Positions 1 to 12,458 of a DNA stretch of 64,000 nucleotides are shown here, piece after piece. Position 1 is the first letter of the stretch; every line of letters starts with the position of its first letter. The DNA lies in NCBI GenBank assembly GCA_033439265.1, contig JAVTVX010000019.1, positions 15,836,039-15,900,038 on the forward strand. Direction: 5' to 3'. Both the position numbers and the translations under genes were made by a program. Source of the DNA: Dillenia suffruticosa (taxonomy: Eukaryota > Streptophyta > Magnoliopsida > Dilleniales > Dilleniaceae). The notes below the pieces were generated by a model, which saw only the letters and a list, made by a program, of their open reading frames with translations, did no database searches and had not been told where the DNA came from.

Positions 1-1620
1 TGAGTTGGTATAGTCCAATTCAAGTTCTTCTTATTTACCAAATAATAATACTATGTATAGATGACAAAATAAGGAGTGAATAAGAGACTGATAATATGGC
101 AATTAGTATTCATTAGTGTTCAGTCCGCAAGATTCATGTGTGTACACTTAGGAAGAGTAAATGCATATGCATTTGTAAGGTGTAAAGTGATGTGTGTGCA
201 CTCACGAAGAGTATATGCATATGCATTTGAAAGGTCTAAAGTGACGACTATGGAGAAATCAATTATTGCTAATTCCTATGTGTATTGAAACACTAAACAA
301 CTCGAATTAAGAATAATATAAAAATTAAAGATTGTAAAGATTAAAAATGGTGACAAAAGCTAAAACAATAAAAATGTACCAAAAACCATAAGGGAAGAAT
401 ACATCTAGAGAAAAAATAGAGATGAGTTCCAATTATAGGTATTAAGAAGCCTGATATAGGAATCCATCGTCTACAAATATAACCAAAATCATTACAATCA
501 TTAAGTCAACTATTACAAATATAACCAAAGTCATTATCATTATGTAAGCTATTGTAAATATAACCAAATTCATTAGTAGCATTATGTAATTCTGTTTGAA
601 GGTAATAGTAAGAAAAAAAAAATTCTTACGCTAGGTTAAATATTTCAAATAATTAAAAATAAGATCAAAATTTTTTAATTTAAAAATTTTGATACATACC
701 AATGTCCCAACCTACTGAGGGGGCACGAACTCATGAGTATCAGTCCATGTGATGTAATTTCCACTGATATTACACAAAATTGTTCTATCATTCTCAATAA
801 TTTTATATATTAGTAATAATCAAAATTAAAAATTTTCATAAAATTATATAACTTGTATAGGCAAACCATAACTTGCCTGGCTTTATTTGGTATGGGTTTT
901 CTTTGTTTCTTTCACTTTGTTGTAGTTGTCCCTCCCCTTCCTTTAATTCCATCCATTTTTCAATACTTTGACTATATTCTTACAATAATTTTTACATTAT
1001 TGATAGTAATAATAATAAAATTATTAATATATGCAGACGAGATTAGATTTCATTACCTTACTCGCACGCAAGGCACTCCTCATCTTCTTGTTCTTAGCCA
1101 CTCCTTTCTTCTTCTCTTCTGTATCCAGAAACATAAATAAATTTTTAGAATTTATAGCATAAATCATTAAATCTCAAATCAATTACTAAAAATCCGTAAA
1201 TACTCTAATAACCAATAACCATAAATAAGCTCAAATAAAGGATAAATATATTGGCAGACGAACCTGCAAAAGTCTCATTGTTGGAATAATTTATAGTTCT
1301 GGTTCAAAATTTTCAAAATATTCAAAAATAATATCTTCAAACCTATGCTCTTGGCCTCTCTGTTTTCAAAAAAAGTCCTCGATTCTTCTTCTCTACCTTA
1401 TCCTTATCTTCACTTTTCAATCTTCACACTTTACTCCTCTTACTTTTTTCTTCTCCTCCTCCTCGCTCGTTCTCTCTTTCTCGTCCTCCTCCGTCGTTCT
1501 CTCTTTCTCGTCCTCCTCCCTCATTCTCTCCCTCTCTCTGACTCAGTTCTTGCAACAAGTATTCTTCTACAAATCTAACTTCGATGAACCATCAAAGTGA
1601 GTAATTTCATGGAGAAATGG
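1..1620 (-). pseudogene. Ulp1-like protease remnant in B1
   Basis: Minus-strand exon pieces match the intact gene at 9187-12458. Around 436-480 the frame gives TMDSYIRLLNTY (intact gene: TMDCYIYLLNITY). Around 690-790 it gives NDRTILCNISG, then WTDTHEFVPP, then a TAG where the intact gene has Trp. Around 1345-1560 an acidic Glu/Arg-rich low-complexity stretch stands where the intact gene has its Asp/Glu-rich linker. The window begins inside the exon that should follow the NDCG motif. The His/Asp-bearing exon is not recognisable. This is a dead copy sharing its breaks with B2. Confidence 0.7.
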
Positions 1621-2554
1621 TAGGAAATGCCGAAAAAAACTGAAATAGTGACAACATGTTACTGAGAAATATTGAGCAATGCGGATACATTACCATTATT
1701 TCACCACCATTGGATGAAATGTCTTTCACCGGATCAAATGCCTGTCGTTGATGGTGTTCATAGGGTGTTGTGCTCGTGGGTGTTGTGAGCTGTGCGTGTT
1801 TTGGAACTCATTGTTGAAAAGACGTGTGAGTGACATGTCTCCTCTTCTGATGACTTTGAATCCCGGCCATTGGATCAAGCAAGATAATCAATAACCAATC
1901 CTAACTGTCGATACTTTGCCCACTAATTTTCAATCCGTTACCATGACTTACCATCAATTAATATCAACCATCAATTACCATCAATTACTCCCATCCATTA
2001 ATTGCTATTGCATAATTGTATAATGTCTGAAACAAATATTTTAGTTTCAATTTACTATATTGAATTACTATATCTATGTAATACTGTAATCTGTTAAATT
2101 TTATATTTTATATTTAAAAAAAAGTATATTTATGTAATTACAATTACTATATCATTAATCTACTATATGAAGATAATGATAATGTTAAGGTTAAGTGATG
2201 AAAGTAGAGTTGGATCGGATAAGTGCAATGTACACCAAACATTGCTCTATTAGTATAATTTTCAATATTTGATATTTAATGATTAAATAATACTACATTA
2301 TTATTATTAACTATTTTTAATACTATATTTATTTAATAAAAAATTACAAAAAAAGTTTATCCAATTTGAACATGACAATTACTAATTATGAAGATGACAA
2401 TTATCAAGACAACAAAAAAAATCGAGTTTGATTAAATGCCAAATTATAATAGTCTGTTTACAAACCAAAAACTTTTTTAAAGAGCAAAATGTGGCTACAA
2501 ATACTTTGTACTTATTTAATCTTAACTTTCTGATATGTTGATATGGACAACGCT
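1621..2554. other. Non-coding B-family interior
   Basis: AT-rich sequence shared with B2 (about 50220-51160). It contains a moderately GC-rich stretch at 1680-1900 with short TTACCAT/CCATCAATTA repeats. I see no reading frame with family resemblance. It is probably the spacer between the Ulp1 remnant and the tnp2 promoter. Confidence 0.5.
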
Positions 2555-2580
2555 TCTTGGCGCGAATATTGGCGCCAACA
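2555..2580 (+). promoter_or_regulatory. E2F-like box pair upstream of the tnp2 remnant (B1)
   Basis: TTGGCGCG at 2557-2564 and the palindrome TTGGCGCCAA at 2569-2578 lie about 150 bp before the tnp2 ATG. The second matches the E2F/DP consensus TTSSCGSSAA. Element A has two TTTTGGCGC boxes at the same relative place. In B2 the boxes are degraded. Function is inferred from motif and position only. Confidence 0.35.
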
Positions 2581-2728
2581 CCATATTTCCTTCTTTTTCT
2601 ATTTTTTTTTTGGGTAAAAAAATCAAATAAAAAATCACAATTTATTTCATATGTCATTTCATTCATTTATTTGACATATACAAATACTTCTCTACTATTT
2701 CTATCTTTGTTTTTACAAAACAAAAAAA

Positions 2729-2857
2729 ATGGAGAGATCATGGATGTATTCTAAATCAAGAGGTAGTGATGAATATATTGGCGAGGTTAATGTATTTCTT
2801 GAATTTGTATCGGCAAATATTCAATCAATGGATGACAAGATATCATGTAACAAGTGA
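2729..2857 (+). pseudogene. tnp2: TNP2 N-terminal remnant in B1 (transposase-associated domain start)
   Basis: ATG at 2729 opens a 42-codon frame with WMYSKSRGSDEYIG and VNVFLEF, the beginning of the transposase-associated zinc-finger domain that starts TNP2 proteins. It ends in TGA after ISCNK, where element A continues ISCPCVKC. Everything downstream of this point in tnp2 is deleted. This copy lacks the 1-base deletion seen in A, so it shows the ancestral reading frame locally. Confidence 0.7.
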
Positions 2858-3059
2858 TAAAATATAGTAACAAATTATAGATACCAAATCCCCAAATTGC
2901 ATTGTATCAAATATTGAAATTTTAAATGTACTATTACTTTAGATAATGATATATTATCTAATACATAATTTATTAAGAATATTATATAATATAATATTAA
3001 TTAATATTAATGTCTGTCGAAAATTTTTTCAAAATTAAAAAAAAAATCTTAATTATCAA

Positions 3060-3480
3060 CCGCAAACCAATCGATAATTCTATATATACACGTTACTAAT
3101 ATTACTATATGTTACTATATATTACAATCTATTACTATTTATTACAATCTGTTACTATATACTACTATATATTACAACGTTACTATGTGTTACTATATAT
3201 TACTATATATTACAATTTATGGTATTTTTTTTATTACAATTACTATATGCTTAGTATTAAATAACTATCACTATTACATAGTAGTATTACATACTACTAT
3301 ATGTTATTATATATTAATATACAATACCATATTAGGTTATATTTGTTGGAGTGTCAATGTATTTTTATTTATTACTATATATTACTATTACCCGTATATT
3401 ACTATTTTATTACATAATCTTGTTCTAGTATATTAGTATTTTTTTAATTACAATTACTATTTTATTATAAATTACTATTA
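3060..3480. repeat. TTACTATAT-type simple tandem array (B1)
   Basis: Dense runs of ATTACTATATATTAC and GTTACTATAT with unit length near 10-20 bp. The same array occurs in B2 at 51690-52090, so it predates the B1/B2 split. No coding signal; a plus-strand frame of 83 codons across it is low complexity. Confidence 0.7.
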
Positions 3481-4350
3481 TATTATTAATATATACGACT
3501 ATTATAGATACATTTAATCTAACACTGGCACGCCACTTCTATTACCGATTTTATATAATAAGTTATATAAATAAGAGTAATATTTAAACAAAATATCTTA
3601 TCATCAATATTATATGAACCAATAAAATTTGAAAGAAAAATGGAGGAATTCTTATTATTTATTCACATTATATAATTTTATATAAATTTCAAATTAAACG
3701 AATGACAACATTAATATTAATTTCAATTTCGATATTCATTTTTACTTTAAAAATAGTGTATTAAATAATTAATTAATAAAATTATTCAACACCATTGAAC
3801 TTGATATAAATATATTCTATATATTTCTTTAATTTAATTTACATGTAATTTCATTTAATTTGGTTCATAAATATATATTTTGAATAGATAAAGATTTTTT
3901 AGATATGTGTTATCAGTTTTATTTAATTGTTATTTGCAATTATGCATACTAACCAGCGGTAATAAAGTTGTAGCAATTAAGTCAAGATGAAATCTAATTT
4001 AAAAAGAATTTAATAATAAATTTTAGATTGAGTGACTTTTTCACTATTCTAAGTTCTCGACATGAAATTGAAAATTATATAAAATCAATATGCAACAAAT
4101 CTTACCGATTTAAAAATATGAAAAAAAGAAATATATGAAAGAAGAAAAAGGCAGTGGTAAGAAGTGCAGAAAAAAGGCAGTAAGAAGTGCAGAAAAAAGA
4201 CGGGTGAAGAAAAAAAAGAGTGGTATAAAATGTCGTGCTTTATAATTGGATTCAAATCCAAAAATATTATATTAAGTATGAAGCATTTCTTTTCTCAAAA
4301 CTCTTCAAAGCTCTTACTCTCAAAACATTTGCTCTGTGAACCACCGCAGT
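3481..4350. other. AT-rich non-coding B1 interior
   Basis: Matches B2 52090-53060 with small indels. It contains one copy of a ~120-bp segment (about 4190-4310) that is tandemly duplicated in B2. No gene seen. It ends at the tnp1 leader. Confidence 0.5.
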
Positions 4351-4351
4351 T

Positions 4352-4800
4352 ATGGGATGAACTAAACGCCGGATGAATATTGTTACTCAGCATGAAGAAT
4401 CACAATAATCCCAACAACAAGTTCAATATGAAGAAACCCAATCTTGCGAAAATGTTATCCTAGGTATGATTTTAATTTGAGATTTGACATTATCAGGGTA
4501 TCAACTGACAAGTTTCATGTTTATTTTTTTAGTAGTTGTGAAGAAAAATAGAGTTCCAACACGCTATCAAGATATTTGGGATTTAGAAAAAGGACAACAT
4601 ATGCTGGTTGAAATGAACGAATTAAATCATAATAACGTATGCTGTCATGATGTATGAAAATGCCCAAGTTAATCCCATGGTTAATATTTTCTTTTATAAC
4701 CATTTTTTATATTCTTTATAATATTACTATATGATTGTATTAACTTCACTTTTTTATTCATTTTTTATTGACAGAAAGAAAGTTTGACATAAACTTGTTG
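4352..4800 (+). pseudogene. tnp1: TNP1 (Transposase_24-type) 5' remnant in B1
   Basis: ATG GGA TGA at 4352 aligns to the intact start in A (22726, ATG GGA CGA), so the third codon has become a stop. The next exon gives VVKKNRVPTRYQDIWDLEKG, parallel to VVKKCRGPTRCQDVWDLEKG in A, and then decays. The exons for the rest of the plant En/Spm TNP1-type protein are missing. Intron 1 is retained between the two pieces. Confidence 0.7.
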
Positions 4801-5235
4801 CTCACTGCTTTGCTTAGTTTTGGAAATATGGTGGGATTGTGACCTCCAAATTGTAATGGTAATATTTTTTTGATGGAATGAATGTTTTTTGTTTCATTTT
4901 GGGTTTCACCAAGAGATGTTTTTTGTTTCATTTTTGTTTCACCCTCTTATTATTAGTATAAGACAGATATGTTATTGTGGAACATGAATCTTTCTTTCCT
5001 CTTGATCATATATCTATTACTCAATGTAATGTACTGCTCAATCTTGGTATATTAATACAATTCTGTTTAAATTTATAATATTTTTTGTAATTCTTTTATA
5101 CACACTTAAATCATGTGGTGGTGATAACTAATTTTATATCATTATATTATTTAATTTGATAATAATCAAGGTGTATTTATTTTAATAATAATATTTTTAA
5201 AATAAAAAAATGAAGTAATCGCTTTGACATGCATT
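4801..5235. other. Non-coding B1 interior
   Basis: T-rich sequence shared with B2 (53470-53950), with a repeated TGTTTTTTGTTTCATTTT segment at 4885-4935. No gene or structured repeat beyond this is seen. Confidence 0.4.
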
Positions 5236-5239
5236 GTAT

Positions 5240-5430
5240 TTTCTTATGCCCGGCATGCATGCACGGGACCTTGTGAGGCATATGTTTACGCCCGTCCATC
5301 ATGCGAGGGTCCCTATGAGGCATATGCTTGAGCCCTTCTTGCTCCCGTCTGCCTCACGCTTGAGCCCTTCTTGCGTCTGTCCGCCCCTGTGAGACGTATG
5401 CTTGCGCCCGTCCATGAAGTAATTCCAGTA
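5240..5430. repeat. GC-rich island of B1
   Basis: An abrupt GC-rich block in AT-rich surroundings, built of repeats of the form TGAGGCATATGCTTG, AGCCCTTCTTGC and GCCCGTCC. It corresponds to 53950-54180 in B2. Two overlapping minus-strand frames cross it and into the following array, but they only reflect the repeat and lack stops by composition. Similar islands occur in each CACTA element of this window. Confidence 0.6.
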
Positions 5431-6795
5431 ACCCATAGTAACACATAGTAAGACACGACAAGCGGCGGTAACCGATGAAAGTAGTAACATTTTATAACAT
5501 ATGGTAATTGATGATAGATCAATAACATTTTCCAACTCAATCGTATCCCGACAATTAAAGTAGCAACATCTAATAACACATGGTAAGCGATATTAAAATC
5601 AGTAATTTAACCTAACCATAGCTTATCATAAAAGTAGTAACACATAGTAATACAACATAATACATAGTATGGTAACACAAAGTAACACATAGTAGCTGTA
5701 TTTTGTCACTCAATGCTAACTATGTTTCATAACACTTTTTACCCGTCAATATTTAACAGCATTTTGTAATTCAATAGTAACCGATCATAAAAAACTAATT
5801 TTACTAACATTTTTCTATCGTCAATATTTTAAAACATTTTGTAATTTAATAACAACCAACGTTAAAATCAAAAATTTTACTAACACTGTTCTACCGTCAA
5901 CAACCATTTTGTAACTCAGTGGTAACCGATGATAAAGTAATAAGAACTCCTAAAACATGATAAGTGACTGTAAAACCATCAATTTGACTGACACTTTTTT
6001 ACCGTGGACATTATGTACAATTTCATTACTGAATGAAACCGTCAATATTTAGTATAATTTTGTAACTCATTGGTAAATGTCAATATTTTTTAACATTTTC
6101 TATCTCAATAGCAATCGATGCTAATGTTAGTAACATATGGTAATACATAGTAACCGACCATAAAACTACAAATTTTACTAATATTTTGCACCGTCAACAT
6201 TTTGTATTATGTGACAACACATAGTGACTGTAACATAGGGTAACATATGGTAACACATAGTAATTGACGGTGAAGTCACTAATTCTACTAACATTTTCTA
6301 ATGTCAATATGTTGTGACATTTTGTCACTCAACAGTAACCGTCAATTTTGTAACATTTCGTAACACTTTTCTACTGTCAACATATTACACAATTTTGTAA
6401 CTCAATAGTAACCGATTATACAACACTAATTTTACTAACACTTTTCTACCGTCAATATTTTGTAACATTTTGTAACTCAATGGTAACCGATGATGGAGTA
6501 GTAACATCTCCTAATGCATGATAAGTAACTATACAAACCACTAATTTCACTAACATTTTCCTACCGTTGACAATTTGTATAATTTTATAACTCAATTGTA
6601 ACCGTCAATATTTGGTACAATTTTTTAATTCATTTCTAACCATCAATATTTTTTAATATTTTCTATCTCAATCACAACCGAAGATAAAGATAGTAACATA
6701 TGGTAACACATGGTAACCATCACAAGTTTTACCATCTGATAACACATGGTAACTAACGATACATCACTAGTTTTACCAACTCTATCCTTCCGTCA
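5431..6795. repeat. Right subterminal repeat array of B1
   Basis: Many degenerate copies of GTAACACATAGTAACC, TACCGTCAATATTTTGTAAC and AACTCAATGGTAACCGATG in loose tandem. Arrays of short repeats next to the ends are typical of En/Spm elements, where the TNPA-type protein binds. B2 has the same array but lacks about 250 bp corresponding to B1 around 5765-6010. Confidence 0.7.
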
Positions 6796-6805
6796 GTATA
6801 CATAT

Positions 6806-6836
6806 CACTACAAAATTAAATCCGTATGCCCACGGT
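6806..6836 (+). repeat. Left terminal inverted repeat of A
   Basis: Starts CACTACAAAATTAAATCC and pairs with the reverse complement of 25732-25762. Nearly the same terminal ~50 bp occur, inverted, at the end of remnant C (32547) and at the start of D (61316). Confidence 0.85.
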
Positions 6837-7640
6837 AACTTTTATTATCGGTAACCTTTAACAACGGTTTTTTCTTGCTTATGCGGACGTCTTTTACAAA
6901 ACCGTAGGGAAAAAAACACATTTTTCAACGGTTTAAATTATAACGTCGATAAAAGTTTATGAACCGTGAGTAAAATTAACACAGCCGTCGGTAAAAATAA
7001 TATTCAATTTCTAATGGCTCTTATTTGTCGTCGGTAAATATAATATTTTTAGGGATGGGTTGAAAATAATCTGACTCTGTTTTTAGGGTCTACTGGATCT
7101 ATTTAACCATACATAAATAATAATGATAATTGAAAATGCTATATACAATTATAATTATAACGGTTTTAGTTTATATATATTTATATAATTTATAGGAACA
7201 ATAAAATTTTAGAGTTAATATAAAATGGGTAATTTATAATGTGTATTGTAATAAGTTATAAGTTATAACATGATAAGCAATGGTAATAACCTAGTGGTAA
7301 GATGTTATAACACGGTAATAAGTCTGCTATAATAAGTAATGGTAACAAATGATAATGGTAAGATGATATAACATGGTAAGATGGTAAGATATTATAACTT
7401 GTGATAAGTAGTGTAATAACTTGTGATAATTCTGTGAGTATAAAAAAATTAGAATTACTATTTTCTAATAATATTACTGTAATATTATTATAAATTATAA
7501 ATTATTAGAATTATTTTGAGATACACAATATACTATTTTGTAATAATATTACTGTAGATATTATTATAAATTATGAATTATTGGAGAATATATGTTAGTT
7601 AATATTAATTTAAATTCTCTTATATTAACAATTTAAAAAA
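6837..7640. repeat. Left subterminal region of A
   Basis: Degenerate repeats: CGGTAAAA/CGGTAACC-type boxes within 6840-7060, then ATGGTAAGATG/TAACATGGTAAG/GTGATAAGT units at 7250-7440, then near-duplicate ACTATTTTGTAATAATATTACTGTA segments at 7460-7570. No gene. Confidence 0.55.
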
Positions 7641-7646
7641 TTTAAA

Positions 7647-7731
7647 TATTTTTGTATAGAAAAAAAAAGAAATAAGAAAAATAGAAAAATATTTTTGTAT
7701 AGAAAAAAAAAGAAATAAGAAAAATAGAAAA
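7647..7731. repeat. 43-bp tandem duplication
   Basis: Two near-identical copies of a 43-bp purine-rich unit that begins TATTTTTGTATAG and continues in A/G runs. It forms the left shoulder of the GC island at 7810. Confidence 0.8.
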
Positions 7732-7809
7732 AAGTGTGGAAGGTTGAGTGGAAAAAGAATAAAAAAATGAAACATGGGAAATGTAGAGAGTAAGAAAAAA
7801 ACAAAAAAA

Positions 7810-7998
7810 GGGAAAAAGGCCACGTGTGGTTGCAAGCGCTTGGCCCACGGCTGCAACCGAACTCACAGGGAATGCGAACACCCCTGTGTGCGGTTGCATC
7901 CGTGTGCCCCGCGCCTGCAACTGCACGAGCGCTCTAATTCCTAGCACCCCGCGGGCGCTTGCAACCACGTAGGGAGCGGTTGCAACCGCGGGGCATTA
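7810..7998. repeat. GC-rich palindromic island in A (left)
   Basis: About six diverged copies of the imperfect palindrome GCGGTTGCAACCGC lie at roughly 20-40 bp spacing, in both orientations. The island is flanked by an A-rich purine tract on the left (7640-7810) and a nearly pure T/C tract on the right (7999-8250), so the whole could fold into a long hairpin. Minus-strand frames through it are composition artefacts. Confidence 0.65.
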
Positions 7999-8250
7999 CT
8001 ATGCCCTTTTTTTATTTTTTTATTTTTTGATTTCTTCTTTCTTTTTTTTTTACTTCTTTTTTTCACATATTTATTTTTTGCTTTTGTTTTTTTTTAACTT
8101 TTTTCTTTTACCCTTCACCATTCTTTTTTTTTTCCCATTTTTTTTACCCTTCACCTTCGGTTTATTTAACTTTTTTTTTTGTTTCTTCTTCTTTTTCTTT
8201 TTCCTTTTTTTTTTTACTTTCTATTTTTTCCACTATTACAAAATGGAAGA
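7999..8250. repeat. Pyrimidine tract
   Basis: Roughly 250 bases almost entirely T and C on the plus strand. Translation is Phe/Leu/Ser-rich junk. Confidence 0.8.
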
Positions 8251-9186
8251 ATGAGAGAAATATATTGGTGGAATGATACATTAATTATCAATATTATATA
8301 ATTTAATATAAATTCAAAAAAAAATAACAGTTATTTAATTTACAAATTTATCTTTTTAACATAACTCTACCATAAAATCTTTAATATTCTGTAAAAAATA
8401 ATTTTCTAATTTAATCAATTTTTTTTTCATGCCAAAATTTTTGTTTATTTATTCCTATTTAATTATTTTTTTACCAAAAAAATTAATTAATTTTAGACAA
8501 GCACTAAAAAATTTTATCATTTTATTTCAAAGAAAAGAAAAGCAAAAAAATTTAATCGTTTTATTTCAAATTTAACAAACAAGTGCTAACAAATAGAATT
8601 TATATAAACTATTTGATAAATAAATAAATTAAAAAAATAAATTAAAACAGTAAAAAATCTATATATTTAATACACAATTATCTAAAAAATATATATTGTT
8701 GTAATCATTTATAAATAATGAAAATAATGAAAAGTTGAATAAGAAAAAGATAAGAAAAAAGGGTGGGAGGTTATTAAAAAAAAAAAAAAAACTAATAACC
8801 AAATGAAAAAAAATACAAATAAAATGTAAAAAAAATAATTTTAGTAGAAAAATTTGTTTTTTTTCTATACAAACAAACAATAATAGAGAAAAAATTTAAA
8901 ATTACAAGGTAATAAGTAATAATAATAAGTAATAATAATAAGTAATAAGTAATAATAATGGTGATAAGTTATGATAAAAAAGTTGATTTTGAGTGATGTA
9001 ACCGTAAGTAAGTAAGTAAGTAAAGTAGTAATAAGTGGTAAATAAGTAAGTGGTAATTAATAAATAACTATAAAATATAGTAAATTTATTGCTAAGAAGA
9101 GAAAAATTGGATTTATAATGAGTTTTTATACAACAATTTTACAATTTTTTAATAATTTTTCTTTTTCCTTTTCTCTCATTTTTTCT
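8251..9186. other. AT-rich non-coding DNA downstream of the Ulp1-like gene
   Basis: Poly-A and poly-T runs, with AATAAT and AAGTAAGT microsatellite-like stretches near 8905-9050. It should contain the 3' UTR and polyadenylation region of the minus-strand protease gene. No other gene is visible. Confidence 0.5.
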
Positions 9187-12100
9187 CTACTCTTTTGTCT
9201 GAATTCCTTCAAACTTGATATTCTTTGTTTCCTCGGTGTTCATCCTCATGTTGGATATCATCTCCGCACGGACCGTATTATGATCAGATATCAGAAGTTT
9301 GAGAAAATATTCTTTCCTTAAGAAAATAAGATCCTGCATTGCATAAAATGAAACAATTAATAATTTTAATACAAATACAATACAAAATTGAAATAAGGTG
9401 TGGGAGAACATACTTCTTGACTTGGTGTACTTAAAAACATTCCCGGTTCCCATATTTCCAAAAACCTCATAACAAATATTCCGCAATCATTTCTGATATA
9501 TAAAAAATATTTTAGGTATGCATTATCATAAAATCAAAATTATGTAGTAAATTGTAACTTACGTATTAGGCTGCTGTGGAACTTCAACACGAACAATGTT
9601 GGAAATATGGAGAGAATTTTCATAAATCCTTTCAATACAATTTTTCTGAAAATTAAGGAAAATATTATAGTTTATAATTGAATAAAATTTGATATTTAAA
9701 TATATTAAGTAATAATTACCATAAAAGTTTGGAAGTTAATATCTTCGTGACCTCTATAACCAGAGTCTAGGTAGTACATAATTTGATTGCGTAAAGCAAA
9801 ACAAAACCAATGTTCCTTGAAAAGAACAGGGATGAATACCTGAAAAAAAATAAGGTATATATTAATATACCTTATTAACAGAAATGTATAATAATAGAAT
9901 GTATAATAATAGTGTCTAATGTTAAAGTACTCACTAGGTTACACAATCGATAGTCGAATCCAAGTACTTCCTCAGACAAACAACTATCGACCATCGAAAT
10001 ATTCCAGTTATTTTGATTGTCACAAGCAGAAACGACGGACATCTATATTAGAAACCATAACATCTATATGAGAAAACTATGATTGAGAAAAGAAAATAAT
10101 GCAAGGAGTATTACGTGTATATGAATATAATAAGTGGTCTTGGCAATTGACTTAGGTGTTGAGGAAAGATTAAGAATATATCACAAAAGAAGATGAAAAC
10201 AGAAAAATACTTACAGAAAACCATAATGGCAAAACACATCTGGAGAAAGTGCAGTAGGTGATGTTAAGTAAATATATATAGCAATCCATAGTCTGCAAAC
10301 ATAATATTATATAATTATAATCATAATTATGCGATCATAATAATGAAAAGAAAAAATTGATAAATTCATACCAGCGTGCCAATCCAGTGAGGTGGTACCA
10401 ATTCATAACTATCGCTCCAGCTCATATAGTATTCATCAATATTACATAAAATTGTTCTATCAAAAAAACTAGATTTAGTAACATATATCACAATAATAAT
10501 CAAATGAGAACGATTATAACACCCTTACCTATCATTATTTTTCATGGCTGTTCGTCCATAAAAAAGCCAAATATTTTCTTCTTCATCAGAAAAAATCTTT
10601 GGGTTAGCAAAGGGAAATGGAAAGTTAGAAACTATAGATGTTGTATCCTTATCCTTCATTTCAGTTAATGTATTCACAACTCTATATAATTCAACATCAT
10701 CAGGTTCATCTTCAGGCTCCTCAGGCTCCGACCCTTTATCCTCATACCTTTTATTCTCCAAACTATCCTCCAAATCTTGGCCTTTATGTTGTTGGTCCTC
10801 ATTAAAATGACTGTCCTTACCCTTTGTTTCGTCTGCTTCCTCCTCTTCTTGCTCATCATCATATTCAGAGAGTTTGCGCAAGAAATCAGACTGAATTCGA
10901 ATTGACTCCTTCAAAAAATTTTTAATTTCCTGTTTTATATCAATTTTCTGCAAAATTAATATCACAGAGTAAGTCATTGGTAACTACACTGTGGTGAGAT
11001 AGTAATGTTTGTAATTATACCTTTTTTATTTTTTCACCAACTGTTTCAACTGTTTCAATAGATTTTGCAACAAATCTTTTGACATTGGATAATAAACCCT
11101 ACAGTGAAACTCAAATTATATACGATTCTAATCAAATATAAACAACTTAAATCATACAATACAATATAAACTTAACTTACATTTCCACGCTCGAATCCCA
11201 CTCTTCGATTTACACGATCCGTAGTCCAATACTGAATAGGTTGTTTTGTTATTTTTCCTCCTAAATCACCAATTTTTACATTCTCAAAATAAAAGATCTG
11301 TGTGCACAAGACCAATATTATTATAGATATATTTATTAATACTAAATTATAATATTTATAAAAATTAAATTAAATAATATTAAAAACTTACCATAAGTAA
11401 AAATAAACAACCACTAATTCCTGTTTTCTTCCTCTCTTCCTCCTCTCTTCCATTATTTATAACACCTTTGAATTGATAAACTTCATCAGCTAACCATTGT
11501 AAGAGAAATTTAGCCCAATTGTATTGGTCAGCATTCTCCACATCAATAGTAGCACTGAGGTGTCTTGAAGCAGGGTAAACATTTGTTGTGGGACATAAAA
11601 AACATCCAAGCAGAAATAAAAGAAAGTATTGTCTAAACTTCAGAGAGGAGGAGGCATCTTCCATCTGCATCTCTTGCATATATTGTTTTAATTGACTATG
11701 ATTAAGTTTTGAAAAGTTTTTTCTCATCTCCAAGGATACAGTAGATGAACAATCCAAAACATCCCGTCCTTTATAAGGAATTCCTAAAATTCGGCCCACA
11801 TCTTCGACTGTCAGCTTAAAATTCTGATTTAAACCGATAGAGAGACGTTTTTCTATAGGTTCAAACCTCATTATCAGTTCTTCACATAATTTTCGACTTA
11901 GTGTATCACAACTAAGTTTCAAAAGGTTACCGAATCCCATATTTTTAACTATAACTTTCATATCATCAGTAAGAGTAGAAAATAACTCTTTTATTTGCTT
12001 AGGAGAGCACCTCGTTTGAATCGGCGTGGTCTTTACCCTTGTTCCAATCAATGTTGTTTCATACTTGTCATTTTCCTCCTCCTCCCATGACTATTAAAAA

Positions 12101-12458
12101 AATCACATTAACTTGCATTAAAAACTTTATTCAATTCAAAATATACATAATCAAAATATAAATAATAATAATAATAATAATAATAACTAACGGTTATCGG
12201 AAGCAAGTGCCCTGTGATTTTCTTCGACGACTTCTTTCTGATGCAAAAGAAATTCAAAATTAATTGAAATAAAAAATTTGTTTACATTTAAAATCATAAA
12301 TCACAAAAAATTAAACTAATATAAATTTAAAAAATTTTAAAAAATTAGTAAGAACTAACTAAAATTATAACATAATTAACCTAAAATTAAAACTTAACTC
12401 ACCTTTTCTCAGATGCCTCCTTCGATACCTCCTTGCTCGTGTTAACTGTATCCTTCAT
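9187..12458 (-). CDS. Ulp1-like (peptidase C48) cysteine protease gene of element A, 13 exons
   Basis: Minus-strand exons: 12458-12403, 12237-12192, 12090-11392, 11297-11181, 11098-11021, 10947-10529, 10456-10372, 10292-10215, 10042-9935, 9839-9720, 9645-9563, 9492-9414, 9333-9187. Every intron is GT-AG, all phases agree, and the sum is 2115 bp (704 codons plus TAG). Residues ~35-267 form the plant-transposon domain often found before Ulp1 modules (TRCSPKQIKEL, MGFGNLLKL, GRILGIPYKG). Residues ~350-420 are an Asp/Glu-rich linker. The C48 catalytic set is complete: His572 (FKEHWF), Asp587 (YYLDSG), Gln627 and Cys633 (PQQPNTNDCGIF). Known family activity is SUMO-type isopeptidase; the substrate here is unknown. 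The ATG at 12458 is the first that gives an open spliced frame. Decayed relatives lie in B1, B2 and C. The exon model is by eye, without transcripts. Confidence 0.87.

Noticed and set aside
8027-8254. 75-codon plus-strand frame
   Set aside because: Translates a T/C tract into Phe/Leu/Ser runs. No domain; composition explains the lack of stops.
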